A stretch of 64,000 bases of DNA, from the NCBI GenBank assembly GCA_000308255.3, contig HG326663.1, positions 210,387 through 274,386 of the forward strand, written 5' to 3'. Each line of letters starts with the position of its first letter. Positions within the stretch are counted from its first letter, which is position 1. Shown here piece after piece: positions 16,974 to 26,800 of this stretch. The position numbers were made by a program, and so were the translations under genes. The DNA comes from Anaerococcus pacaensis 9403502 (GTDB lineage: Bacteria; Bacillota; Clostridia; Tissierellales; Peptoniphilaceae). A model generated the notes under the pieces. It was not told where the DNA came from and ran no database searches. It saw only the letters and a program-made list of their open reading frames with translations.

Positions 16974-18401
16974 CTACTTTACTCTACCTTCAATATAGGC
17001 TGAATCTCCGCCTTTTTTGGTTACTTCTGTTTCCTCTATTTCTAGCTCACGAGCGAGAATCTCCATGATTGCTGGTAGACAGAAACCACCTTGACAACGT
17101 CCAGCTGTGGCGCGAACGCGACGTTTGATTCCATCAACAGTCGTTGCTCCAACTGGAGAGTGAATTGCATCTACTATTTCGCCCTCTGTTACTTTTTCAC
17201 AACGGCAAATAATTTTACCATATTTTGGATTTTGCTTAATTAGCTCGTTGTGTTCTTCTGGGCTCATTTCTGATGTGTCAGGAATTGGATTGCGGCCTGG
17301 TTTGAAGTCTTTGTTTTCTTCTAATCCAAGTGACTTGCTTACAAGTTCAGCCATATATTCACCGATAGCTGGTGCAGATGTAAGACCTGGAGACTCGATA
17401 CCTATACAGTCAAAAAATCCTTTTTCGCTTTCTTCTAAGATAAAGTCTTCGCCTTTTTCATGGGCACGGTTACCAGAAAAAGATGTGATTACTTGGCGAA
17501 CTGGTACGTTTTTTACTGTATCTTCTACTTTTTCTATAACTTCTTCGATAGCTTTTTGGGTTGTCACAAGGTCAGCCTTGTCATCTACAAAGTCAGATGT
17601 TGGACCTACAAGAGTGTTGCCATCTATAGTTGGAGTTACAAGAATACCCTTACCCTTATCTGTAGGTAGGTTAAAGATTACATGGCTTACAAATCCATCT
17701 GTCTCCTTATCAAGTAGGAGGTATTCACCACGGCGGGCCCTTACCTCAAAATCTTCATTAGCAAAGAACTTGTTGTGGATTTGGTCAGAGTATAGACCAG
17801 CTGCATTTACTACTGCACGAGTTTCAATTGTCTCTCCTGTTTCAGTAGTTAGTATGTAGTACTCATCCTTTTTTTCTATCTTGGTTATATTGGTATTTAG
17901 CTTATATTCCACACCATTTAGGTTGGAACCTTCCGCAAAGGCTATATTCATCAAAAAGGGATCAACTATACCAGCTTCTTCACAAAGAAGGGCTGCATAT
18001 ACATTTTCTTCTACATTTGGTTCAAGCTCTAGGATTTCATCACGGTAGATAATCTTCATACCGCCAACCCCATTTTCTATACCTTGGTCGTATAGGGCCT
18101 TAAGGTTAGGGAAGTTACTTTCTTCGTGACATAATACTAGGGTTCCTATTTGTTTATAAGGGAAATCAAGCTCATCAGCAATTTCTCTCATCATATGATT
18201 GCCCTTTACATTCATTTTTGCTTTCATACTACCTGGGTAAGCATCATAGCCCCCATGGCAGATGCCTGAGTTTGCTTTAGATGTTTCTTCGCAAACATCT
18301 GAGTGTTTTTCTACCAATAGAAAATCACCCTTAAATTTTGATAAGTTATAAGCAACTGATGTACCTGTTACACCGCCACCTATGATTACTACATCATGCA
18401 T
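16974..18401 (-). CDS. glpA: GlpA-type FAD-dependent glycerol-3-phosphate dehydrogenase, copy 2
   Basis: The protein has 475 residues. FAD motif GGGVTGTSVAYNLSKF opens a DAO domain, and a C-terminal BFD-like [2Fe-2S] domain carries CRCEKVTEGE and then CQGGFC. The order is the same as in the plus-strand copy at 13803, but the sequences are clearly diverged. It is downstream of glpK and upstream of its likely partners (FAD/NAD oxidoreductase and DUF1667). AAGGAGATATT precedes the ATG. It probably oxidises glycerol-3-phosphate; use of another 2-hydroxy acid or sugar phosphate is a possible alternative for one of the two copies. Confidence 0.85.
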   Translation of the reverse strand: MHDVVIIGGGVTGTSVAYNLSKFKGDFLLVEKHSDVCEETSKANSGICHGGYDAYPGSMKAKMNVKGNHMMREIADELDFPYKQIGTLVLCHEESNFPNLKALYDQGIENGVGGMKIIYRDEILELEPNVEENVYAALLCEEAGIVDPFLMNIAFAEGSNLNGVEYKLNTNITKIEKKDEYYILTTETGETIETRAVVNAAGLYSDQIHNKFFANEDFEVRARRGEYLLLDKETDGFVSHVIFNLPTDKGKGILVTPTIDGNTLVGPTSDFVDDKADLVTTQKAIEEVIEKVEDTVKNVPVRQVITSFSGNRAHEKGEDFILEESEKGFFDCIGIESPGLTSAPAIGEYMAELVSKSLGLEENKDFKPGRNPIPDTSEMSPEEHNELIKQNPKYGKIICRCEKVTEGEIVDAIHSPVGATTVDGIKRRVRATAGRCQGGFCLPAIMEILARELEIEETEVTKKGGDSAYIEGRVK

Positions 18402-18420
18402 AATATCTCCTTATGTAAAT

Positions 18421-18445
18421 AAAAAGAGCCAATATTGGCTCTTTT
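18421..18445 (-). terminator. Hairpin between glpK and glpA2
   Basis: A perfect palindrome at 18422-18445 (AAAAGAGCCAAT and its complement) is followed on the minus strand by TTTTTATTT. It lies in the 93-base gap after glpK, so it is a terminator or attenuator ahead of glpA2. Confidence 0.75.
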
Positions 18446-18494
18446 GCGCACAGAGCTCCTAAATAAAAATAGTAACTCGTCTCTCATTTATATA

Positions 18495-20009
<1,515 letters not shown>

Positions 20010-20579
20010 TTACATTTGCCAAACACTATAATTTGATGATGAGATAGCTATCGCTCCAGCATTAATTGTATTTATGACTTCTTCCTTAGTAGTAATTAGT
20101 CCTCCTGCAACTATAGGGATATTGGTTCTTTTTTTTGTATCTTTGATGATTTGAGGCATAATGCCAGGTAAGATCTCAATTGCATCAGCGGAAACATTTT
20201 TTATAGTGTCTTTCATATTCTCATAAGACAGGCTATCAAATATAAAGAACCTTAGCACAGCTATTAGTCCTAGTTTTCTAGCATAGGCTACGTTTCCAGG
20301 CCTAGTGGAAATAATCCCATCTGCTTCAGTATATTTCTTTATAAAGCATGCAGCATAGATCGAATTTGATAAACCTTCTATTAAATCTTCATGCACTATT
20401 ACTATCTTGTCCTTGGCCTTAAGCTTTTTCACAATATTTGGAAGGATTTCAAGGTTTCCATATAATACGAAAGCTATTTTATTTTCGCTTTCTAAACACC
20501 TTCTCAAATCTTTGTTATTTTTTAATGCCATTATGACAGGATCGTCGTAAAAAGCTTCAAAAACGCTTTCATTTGACAT
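20010..20579 (-). CDS. glpP: Glycerol uptake operon antiterminator GlpP
   Basis: The protein has 189 residues and matches the GlpP antiterminator family (PF04309), with the TIM-barrel-like stretches KIVIVHEDLIEGLS, GIISTRPGNVAYARKLGL, AIEILPGIMPQII and PIVAGGLITTKEEV. In B. subtilis GlpP, with glycerol-3-phosphate, binds leader RNA and lets polymerase pass a terminator. Here it is the first gene of glpP-glpK-glpA2, so it probably controls its own operon through the leader hairpin at 20601 and glpF through that at 12961. A TGGAGG sequence precedes the ATG. Confidence 0.9.
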   Translation of the reverse strand: MSNESVFEAFYDDPVIMALKNNKDLRRCLESENKIAFVLYGNLEILPNIVKKLKAKDKIVIVHEDLIEGLSNSIYAACFIKKYTEADGIISTRPGNVAYARKLGLIAVLRFFIFDSLSYENMKDTIKNVSADAIEILPGIMPQIIKDTKKRTNIPIVAGGLITTKEEVINTINAGAIAISSSNYSVWQM

Positions 20580-20600
20580 AATACCTCCATCAAAATAGAC

Positions 20601-20628
20601 AAAAAGAAGCTAATGACATTCATCAGCT
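20601..20628 (-). terminator. Leader terminator/attenuator of glpP-glpK operon
   Basis: On the minus strand AGCTGATG pairs with CATTAGCT (arms 20621-20628 and 20608-20615), then TCTTTTTG follows, all upstream of the glpP ribosome site. It mirrors the premature terminator before glpF and is a probable GlpP target. Confidence 0.72.
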
Positions 20629-20658
20629 CCTCCTCATCATGTATCTTATTATACTTAC

Positions 20659-20687
20659 ATTTTATCACAATTTATTTGCAATTGCAA
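20659..20687 (-). promoter_or_regulatory. Candidate promoter of glpP-glpK operon
   Basis: On the minus strand TTGCAA (20682-20687) and TAAAAT (20659-20664) are 17 bases apart. The -35 lies within the palindrome ATTTGCAATTGCAAAT (20674-20689), which may be an operator. Confidence 0.5.
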
Positions 20688-20700
20688 ATATTTTCCTTTT

Positions 20701-21297
20701 CTAGAAATTCTGTTTGCCCTCGGTCACATCAGAGCCGAATAAAACTTTTGGTATGGTTTTAAAAAATATTTTCATATCATCTATAAAATTCACATCTGCA
20801 GCATAAATCCCATCAGTGTAGGCCTTATCTTTTGGAGAAAGATTGTCCCTGCCAGATATTTGCGAAAGGCCAGTGATGCCTGGCTTGGCACTATAGGCTC
20901 CATTGGCTGCTCTTAAGCTAAGGAGTTCTTCTTCCCTTAAGATAACTGGTCTAGGGCCAACAAAACTCATATCTCCCTTTAGGATATTTATAAGTTGTGG
21001 TAGCTCATCAAGGCTAGTTTTTCGTAAAAATTTCCCCCAAGATGTAATGAGTTCATCCGGATTTTCTATCTCCCAGGTAGAAGCGTTTTTAGGAGCATCC
21101 ATCTTCATTGAGCGGAATTTGTAGCACAAGAAGGGCTTGTTATAAAGCCCTGCCCTTTCCTGCTTGAAAAATATTGTCCCTTGTGGTTCTTTTATTTTTG
21201 AAATGATTGCTATAATTAAAAATAATGGACTTAAGATTACTATAAGTGTAAGGCTTAATAGAAAATCCAAAATGTTTTTTACATATTTTTGATACAT
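20701..21297 (-). CDS. Priming sugar transferase (undecaprenyl-phosphate, WcaJ/EpsL type)
   Basis: The protein has 198 residues with one N-terminal membrane segment (about 8-30). The bacterial sugar transferase domain shows KFRSMK, then KTSLDELPQLINILKGDMSF followed by VGPRP, and PGITGLSQISGR. It moves a hexose-1-phosphate from a nucleotide sugar to undecaprenyl phosphate, starting a surface polysaccharide or glycoprotein glycan. The short form without extra membrane helices is normal for EpsL/PglC-like enzymes. It stands alone here, 35 kb from the polysaccharide operon at 56003-60161, and could supply that pathway. Confidence 0.92.
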   Translation of the reverse strand: MYQKYVKNILDFLLSLTLIVILSPLFLIIAIISKIKEPQGTIFFKQERAGLYNKPFLCYKFRSMKMDAPKNASTWEIENPDELITSWGKFLRKTSLDELPQLINILKGDMSFVGPRPVILREEELLSLRAANGAYSAKPGITGLSQISGRDNLSPKDKAYTDGIYAADVNFIDDMKIFFKTIPKVLFGSDVTEGKQNF

Positions 21298-21348
21298 ATG
21301 CTACTCCATTAGTCCATTATACACATTTTTTAGGGCTTAGGCTATAGA

Positions 21349-22047
21349 TTATTCAGTAAAAATTGCAAGCTCCTCTTCTGTGAGCTCTCTATAATCGCCC
21401 GGATTTAGATATGGGTCGAGGGCGAGCTCTCCTATAGCTATGCGTTTAAGGCTAATTACTTCATTGCCGAGGTTTGAAAATAGCCTTTTTACCAAATGAA
21501 ACTTACCTTCTGTTACTTTTACGATTGCTTTTTTATCTTCAATGATTTCAAGCTTCGCAGGACGAGCTGTGTAGGACTCTTCTTTGATTTCAACACCTTT
21601 AGCAAAATCATCTATAAAGGCTGGTTCAATTGAATCCCTAGTTTCTACTTCGTAGGTCTTTTCTATGTTTGAATTTGGGCTTGTCACCTTGTGGATGAAT
21701 TTACCATCGGTTGATATGATAAGTAGGCCAGTCGTATCCTTATCGAGCCTACCAGCTATCGATAGGTCAAGCATCCTATAAAAATCATCTAATAGGTCGA
21801 TAACAGTGGTCTCTTCATCAGTGGTAGCAGATAAGACTCCAGCAGGTTTATTCATCATTAGATAAATATTTTCAAAATACTCAACAAACTCACCCATATA
21901 AAATACTTCATCGACATTTGGATCTACCTGGGTACCTGAATCTTTGACTATCTCGCCATTTATCACGAGTGCCCCTTTTTTGGCATTGCGTTTTATATTG
22001 CGTCTAGTATCAAGCATCGCATTTCCTATCATCTTATCTACTCTCAT
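21349..22047 (-). CDS. Pseudouridine synthase, RsuA/RluB/E/F family
   Basis: The protein has 232 residues. An N-terminal S4 RNA-binding domain (about 1-55) is followed by the synthase domain with the catalytic Asp in GRLDKDTTGLLIIST (about 100-114). YLMMNKPAGVLSAT and KTYEVET are further family marks. It modifies uridine in ribosomal RNA. Its start overlaps the end of the PadR regulator gene by four bases. Confidence 0.9.
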   Translation of the reverse strand: MRVDKMIGNAMLDTRRNIKRNAKKGALVINGEIVKDSGTQVDPNVDEVFYMGEFVEYFENIYLMMNKPAGVLSATTDEETTVIDLLDDFYRMLDLSIAGRLDKDTTGLLIISTDGKFIHKVTSPNSNIEKTYEVETRDSIEPAFIDDFAKGVEIKEESYTARPAKLEIIEDKKAIVKVTEGKFHLVKRLFSNLGNEVISLKRIAIGELALDPYLNPGDYRELTEEELAIFTE

Positions 22048-22370
22048 TTATTTCCCCTATCTAATACTGTATCGGCATATGTGGTAAGCTCTTCGTAGCT
22101 CTCATAAAAGCTATTCAAATAATCCCTACCCGCTGCTGTGATGTAATAATATTTGCGGCGAGGGCCAATCGATGACTTTTTGTAACTTGCAAGGACCAGG
22201 CCTTTTTTGCTAAGCCTTGTAAGTATCGGATATACTGTCCCCTCGGTCATCGTATAAAAGCCTGAGCGCTTTAGTTCTTCTACTATTTCATAGCCGTATG
22301 TTTCGTTATTTTTTATAATGTGAAGGATGAGCCCATCTATAACTCCCTTTAGCATTTGAGATTCTATCAT
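22044..22370 (-). CDS. PadR-family transcriptional regulator
   Basis: This 108-residue winged-helix protein has the PadR pattern MLKGVIDGLILHIIKNNETY, then LKRSGFYTMTEGTVYPILTRLSKKGLV and a C-terminal helix for dimerisation. It overlaps the pseudouridine synthase gene. PadR proteins usually repress nearby transporters or stress genes; no such target is adjacent, so its regulon is unknown. Confidence 0.88.
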   Translation of the reverse strand: MIESQMLKGVIDGLILHIIKNNETYGYEIVEELKRSGFYTMTEGTVYPILTRLSKKGLVLASYKKSSIGPRRKYYYITAAGRDYLNSFYESYEELTTYADTVLDRGNK

Positions 22371-22410
22371 ATTATCACCTAACTATATTGTATTACATAG
22401 TAGATAATTA

Positions 22411-24963
22411 TCAATCACGTTCGCAGTAATAGCGCATAGGACAATACTTACATTCGTTGAAATTATAAGTTTTCTGATAAATATTTTCATCAATAATAGA
22501 TTTAGCAATTCTATCAACCATCGCCAAATCATAGGCTGGTTCACTTGCCTTTAGGATTCTATCAGAGTTTATAAAATATAGATAAAGATCGTTGGGTCTC
22601 TCTCCATTTAGCTCCATAAGGAGCTTATAGGTTATTAATTGCTTTTTGTATTTGCCTAGTCTAAAGTCATCTATATTTCCTGTTTTAATATCAAGAATTG
22701 AATTATCAATGGTTATAGCATCGATATTGCCCTGGAGGATGTAGAAATCTCGGCTGGACTTGTAGTTGACTTCAGAATCTATAATCTTAAAATCTCTTTT
22801 AATAAAACTTGTTATAGGCTCTTTAAAAGCTGGATTTGCCTCGAGAAATTGTTCTAACCCTTCTATCATATCTCCATTTAGCTTTGCCTTATTGATCTCT
22901 TCTGCTAACTTGTGGACCTTGCTACCATAGTCTAGGGCTGGGCTGTAGGCTTCTCTAAAACCAAGCTCTCTAATGAATTTATATTTTAAAGGACATGCTT
23001 CAAAGACTTCGATATCTGTCGTGTAGGCTAAGATTGGCACTGGAATTTCTTTTTTCTTCTCCCTAAGACCTAGCTTTTCAATATCAAAATCAGTTGGCAA
23101 GGCCTTGGTAAGATCATAGATGTGCTCATCACTTGAGTTATCGATTAATACTAGGAGACTTTCTGCTCTGGTAAAGGCAGTGTAATATTTGCGGTAGAAA
23201 TCTTTGCCGTATTCGATGTCAAAGTTTTGATTTTTATATAGGTTTTCATATAGGGTTGTTACAAAGACCACTTCAAACTCCAGCCCTTTGGAATTGTGGA
23301 TGGTCATGAAATTTACCGCATCATATGAATCTTCTAGCTCTTCAAATTCAGCTATCTTATTTGTCCTAAAATAATAAAACAAATAGCCGTAGAGAAACTC
23401 AGCTGGAGGATATATAGCATTTTGTGCAAACATCTCATCAAATTCAGCAATTTTTTGGCTAAAGGTCGCAAGGTTTTTCTGTGCCCTATCTGTTACTATA
23501 TAGCCCAATTCATATGAGAGTATTTTTTTAAATGGACTTAAATCAAGGGCCCTATAAAAGCTCTCAGCCATAGACAAGTTATCTTCCTTCGCCATAGCCA
23601 CAAAGTCCATAATTTCCTTATTTTTATAAGAATCATCATCGTAAAGACCTCTGATATAGTTTTCGAATTTTTCCTTATCTATATCAAGACTTGTCTGTGC
23701 GTAGAAATTTGGATCATAGGCTGGGTATACGGTATAGATATTAGCCAAGATAAATATCATTAGCTTAATCTCAGGTCTTTCAAAAAATCTTGATATACTA
23801 TGGTTAATCACGGCTATGCCAGCTTTTTCCAAGTCTCTTTCTAAGTTTCTACAGTAATCTGGCTTAAGCGATGGGAAAAGAAAGGCTATTTGATTGAGCT
23901 TTATATATGGCTTTAGCTCATTAATAATCTTAATTAACTTGCTCGTATCCCAGGCATCTACTTTAATAACTGTATTTGTATTCGCATATCCCCTATGCGC
24001 CTTGAGGTCCTTATGGTATCTATCAGTGAAAAAATCTCTATTGATATATCTGGCTGAAAAATCAATCAATTCCTGGGTTGATCTGTAATTTACATCTAGC
24101 TTATAGATATGAGCAGGGACATTCAGTTTGTCTTCGCATATCTTTGAAAATTCTGTGAGATTTCTAGGGTCTGCCCCCCTGAAGTTATAGAGGGACTGGT
24201 CATCATCGCCAAAGACTAAGATGTTGTTATTTTTTAGAAGCTTAAAGGCAATTTCTTGCTGGATGAAATTGGTATCTTGGTATTCATCGATGATTACAAA
24301 GTCGATTTCAGATCTGATTTCATCACCAATTTTCTCATCTATTAGCAAGTCATAAAAGTCTCTAAGCATTAGCTGAAAATTGGCCATATTACTTGTACGA
24401 AGGAGCTTTAGGTGAGTCATGTAGACCCTGTATTGGAGGATTTGATAAGGAATATTTGAATTCTTTAACTCATTTGGGTCTATCAAATTGTTGGTAATGT
24501 GCTGAAAGGTGTCCTGGATAAATTTAATTTCCTTGTCAGGATTGCCTGTGATAAAACCTGGGATTTGTTCAAACATAGCCAGATTTTTGCTAATCAAATA
24601 GCCCTCTTGTTCGTTGTCTATGCTAAAGGGTGTGAAAAATCCCCTGGCCGGATGCCTGTATTTGCTGAGATAGGTGTTGGCTAGATTGTGAAAATTTCCA
24701 ATCTTTAAATCCTTTAAGTCAGTTTCGACGCCCCAAGCTTTAAGCTCTCGGATGATTCTAGTATTTAACTCAGCTGCAGCCTTTTTGGTAAAGGTGGTTA
24801 TTAGGATTTTATTTATAGCTATCCCCTGATTTTTGGCTAGATCTACCACTTTTTGGCTGATGGTGAAGGTCTTGCCTGTCCCAGGGCCTGCGATGACAGC
24901 AGCTGGAATCTTAGAATTCTTTATTATATTTTCTTGAGCATTATTAGCTGATTGTGAGTTCAT
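22411..24963 (-). CDS. UvrD-like helicase fused to AddB-type iron-sulfur nuclease
   Basis: The protein has 850 residues. The N-terminal part is a superfamily 1 helicase with Walker A AGPGTGKT (K31), motif II VIIDEYQDT, and late motifs TIHNSKGLEFEVVFV and YTAFTRAESLL. The C-terminal part (about 650-850) is a PD-(D/E)XK nuclease of the RecB kind with DIKTGN and QLITYKLLM. Cys 657, 838, 841 and 847 (ACPLK and CKYCPMRYYC) form the set that holds a [4Fe-4S] cluster in AddB and Cas4. It probably processes DNA ends or recombination intermediates. It overlaps the GNAT gene by 20 bases. Confidence 0.88.
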   Translation of the reverse strand: MNSQSANNAQENIIKNSKIPAAVIAGPGTGKTFTISQKVVDLAKNQGIAINKILITTFTKKAAAELNTRIIRELKAWGVETDLKDLKIGNFHNLANTYLSKYRHPARGFFTPFSIDNEQEGYLISKNLAMFEQIPGFITGNPDKEIKFIQDTFQHITNNLIDPNELKNSNIPYQILQYRVYMTHLKLLRTSNMANFQLMLRDFYDLLIDEKIGDEIRSEIDFVIIDEYQDTNFIQQEIAFKLLKNNNILVFGDDDQSLYNFRGADPRNLTEFSKICEDKLNVPAHIYKLDVNYRSTQELIDFSARYINRDFFTDRYHKDLKAHRGYANTNTVIKVDAWDTSKLIKIINELKPYIKLNQIAFLFPSLKPDYCRNLERDLEKAGIAVINHSISRFFERPEIKLMIFILANIYTVYPAYDPNFYAQTSLDIDKEKFENYIRGLYDDDSYKNKEIMDFVAMAKEDNLSMAESFYRALDLSPFKKILSYELGYIVTDRAQKNLATFSQKIAEFDEMFAQNAIYPPAEFLYGYLFYYFRTNKIAEFEELEDSYDAVNFMTIHNSKGLEFEVVFVTTLYENLYKNQNFDIEYGKDFYRKYYTAFTRAESLLVLIDNSSDEHIYDLTKALPTDFDIEKLGLREKKKEIPVPILAYTTDIEVFEACPLKYKFIRELGFREAYSPALDYGSKVHKLAEEINKAKLNGDMIEGLEQFLEANPAFKEPITSFIKRDFKIIDSEVNYKSSRDFYILQGNIDAITIDNSILDIKTGNIDDFRLGKYKKQLITYKLLMELNGERPNDLYLYFINSDRILKASEPAYDLAMVDRIAKSIIDENIYQKTYNFNECKYCPMRYYCERD

Positions 24964-25447
24964 AAGCGTTGCGGTCTTTTTTTACTCCTTCTTCATCGAT
25001 TTGAATGACCCCTATATAAGTAAATCCAAATTTATCAAGCATCCCCTTCATCCTAAAATTATCATCATGGGTATCAAGCCTTATTGAATCCTTGTTCATT
25101 TCTTTGGCACAATCTATTATTTCTTCCATAAATTTCTTGCCAGGTTTCTCAAATTTACCACGTGTGTCAGCCATAAATGTATGAACTGTGTAATAATCCT
25201 TACCCTTAAATCTATCAGCATGAATCTGATAATTGGCCTCTTCATGGTCGTGAATATGAGCATAGGCTGCAACTTCATTATCTACCTCATAGACAAAGCC
25301 CTCTCCTTTTTCAATTTGCTCTAGGATCATATGCCTATTTGGACTAGATTTTTGCCATTGGTCTACACCATCTTTTAGTAGAGATGATTTTGCAAGTAGT
25401 AAAATTTCTTCAATTTTTACAATATCTTTTATATTTGCTTTTCTCAT
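24944..25447 (-). CDS. GNAT-family N-acetyltransferase
   Basis: The protein has 167 residues with the GNAT fold pattern: sensor helices, then AYAHIHDHEEA, the acetyl-CoA region HTFMADTRGKFEKPGKKFMEE and the C-terminal FRMKGMLDKFGFTYIG. The cofactor loop GKFEKPGKKF is a loose match to the usual R/QxxGxG/A. The substrate is unknown. The end overlaps the helicase gene start by 20 bases, so the two are co-expressed. Confidence 0.82.
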   Translation of the reverse strand: MRKANIKDIVKIEEILLLAKSSLLKDGVDQWQKSSPNRHMILEQIEKGEGFVYEVDNEVAAYAHIHDHEEANYQIHADRFKGKDYYTVHTFMADTRGKFEKPGKKFMEEIIDCAKEMNKDSIRLDTHDDNFRMKGMLDKFGFTYIGVIQIDEEGVKKDRNAYELTIS

Positions 25448-25531
25448 AGTCCAATTATACCCGTTAAAGATATCGATTTTCTCAGCTTTTATGGTAGGAT
25501 ATAATTGTATGAAAAAGTAAGGAAGGTAGTT

Positions 25532-26716
25532 ATGTACGATTATTTAATTATTGGAAACGGAATAGCTGGGCTATCAGCTTGCGAAGAAATACGAAAAAAA
25601 GACTCTGATGCTAAGATTCTCATAGTATCAGCAGAAAAACCATCAACATATTGGAGAACCAGGCTCTCTGACCTGATCAGTAAGGACTTTAATGATGATG
25701 ATCTGTATGTAAAAAAAGAGCCATGGTATAGTGAAAAACACATCGATGAAAAACTACAAACTGCTGTAACAAAGCTTGATACAGCTAATAACAAGGCAAT
25801 ACTTGAAACGGGCGAAGAGATCGAATACGGTAAGTGCCTACTAGCTACAGGGGCTCATCCATTTATCCCACCTATCAAAAACATAGATAGCCAAGGTGTC
25901 TTTGCGATAAGAACTGTGGATGACCTATGGGCCTTCAAAGACTATGTCGAAGGCAAGGAAAAAGTAGTCGTAATCGGCGGTGGTATCCTTGGCCTTGAGG
26001 CAGCATATTCAGCAATGCTACTTGGTAAAAAAGTAACTGTAATCGAAAGCTTTGATTATCTACTTAGCCGCCAACTAGACCGAGAACTATCAGCTCTATT
26101 TGAAAAGTCACTCAACAAAATGGGCATTGAAACTATGACAGGTAAAAATACCGAAGAAATCATTGTAGAAGACGGCATAGTTGCTGGGGTAAGGCTAGCT
26201 AATGGTGTGGAAATTGCAGCTGATGCTATACTAGTCCAAGCAGGAGTCCGTTCAAACCTAGAAGTAGCTGAAAATTCTGGTCTTGCTACAGAACGCGGCA
26301 TTATTGTAAATGATAACCTACAAACAGAAGTTGACAATGTATTTGCAGCTGGAGACTGTGCGCAAATTGGTGATTTCACTATTGGACTATGGACCAGCAG
26401 CCAGGAAATGGGTAGGATAGCCGGCCACAACATGACTGGATCTGATGAACACTACGAAAAACCAAAGCCATTCTCTACACTTATGATTGGTGACACCAAA
26501 ATATTCTCAGCTGGTATCACATCAGGTAATGACATCACAGAAATAAAACGTGAGCTTGATGGCAATATTTACAAAATCTTTAGACAAAATGGCAAAACTG
26601 TAGGTGGTATCCTATGGGGAGATATCAAATACCAAAACGATATCAAGGATGCAGTTTTTTACGGTAAAGATATTAGAGAAACCAAACTATACGAATTTTT
26701 ATTTGATGAAATGTAA
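25532..26716 (+). CDS. NAD(P)/FAD-dependent oxidoreductase (NirB/rubredoxin-reductase type)
   Basis: The protein has 394 residues from the chosen ATG. FAD motif IIGNGIAGLSACEEIR lies at the N-terminus, NAD motif VVIGGGILGLEAAYSAMLLG in the middle and FAAGDCAQIG late. The order matches nitrite reductase N-domains and rubredoxin reductases. AGGAAGG precedes this ATG; a TTG nine codons upstream is less likely. No cluster-binding or CxxC motif is seen, and no rubredoxin lies beside it. It probably moves electrons from NAD(P)H to a small redox carrier. A terminator follows. Confidence 0.87.
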   Translation: MYDYLIIGNGIAGLSACEEIRKKDSDAKILIVSAEKPSTYWRTRLSDLISKDFNDDDLYVKKEPWYSEKHIDEKLQTAVTKLDTANNKAILETGEEIEYGKCLLATGAHPFIPPIKNIDSQGVFAIRTVDDLWAFKDYVEGKEKVVVIGGGILGLEAAYSAMLLGKKVTVIESFDYLLSRQLDRELSALFEKSLNKMGIETMTGKNTEEIIVEDGIVAGVRLANGVEIAADAILVQAGVRSNLEVAENSGLATERGIIVNDNLQTEVDNVFAAGDCAQIGDFTIGLWTSSQEMGRIAGHNMTGSDEHYEKPKPFSTLMIGDTKIFSAGITSGNDITEIKRELDGNIYKIFRQNGKTVGGILWGDIKYQNDIKDAVFYGKDIRETKLYEFLFDEM

Positions 26717-26721
26717 AATTG

Positions 26722-26746
26722 CTAGGGCATATGCCCTAGTTTTTTA
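26722..26746 (+). terminator. Rho-independent terminator after FAD oxidoreductase
   Basis: CTAGGGCATATGCCCTAG (26722-26739) is a perfect palindrome followed by TTTTTT. Confidence 0.88.
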
Positions 26747-26800
26747 TTTACAACTAAAATAATGGGTATAAGTATGAAAACGATATTATAAGGAGATACT

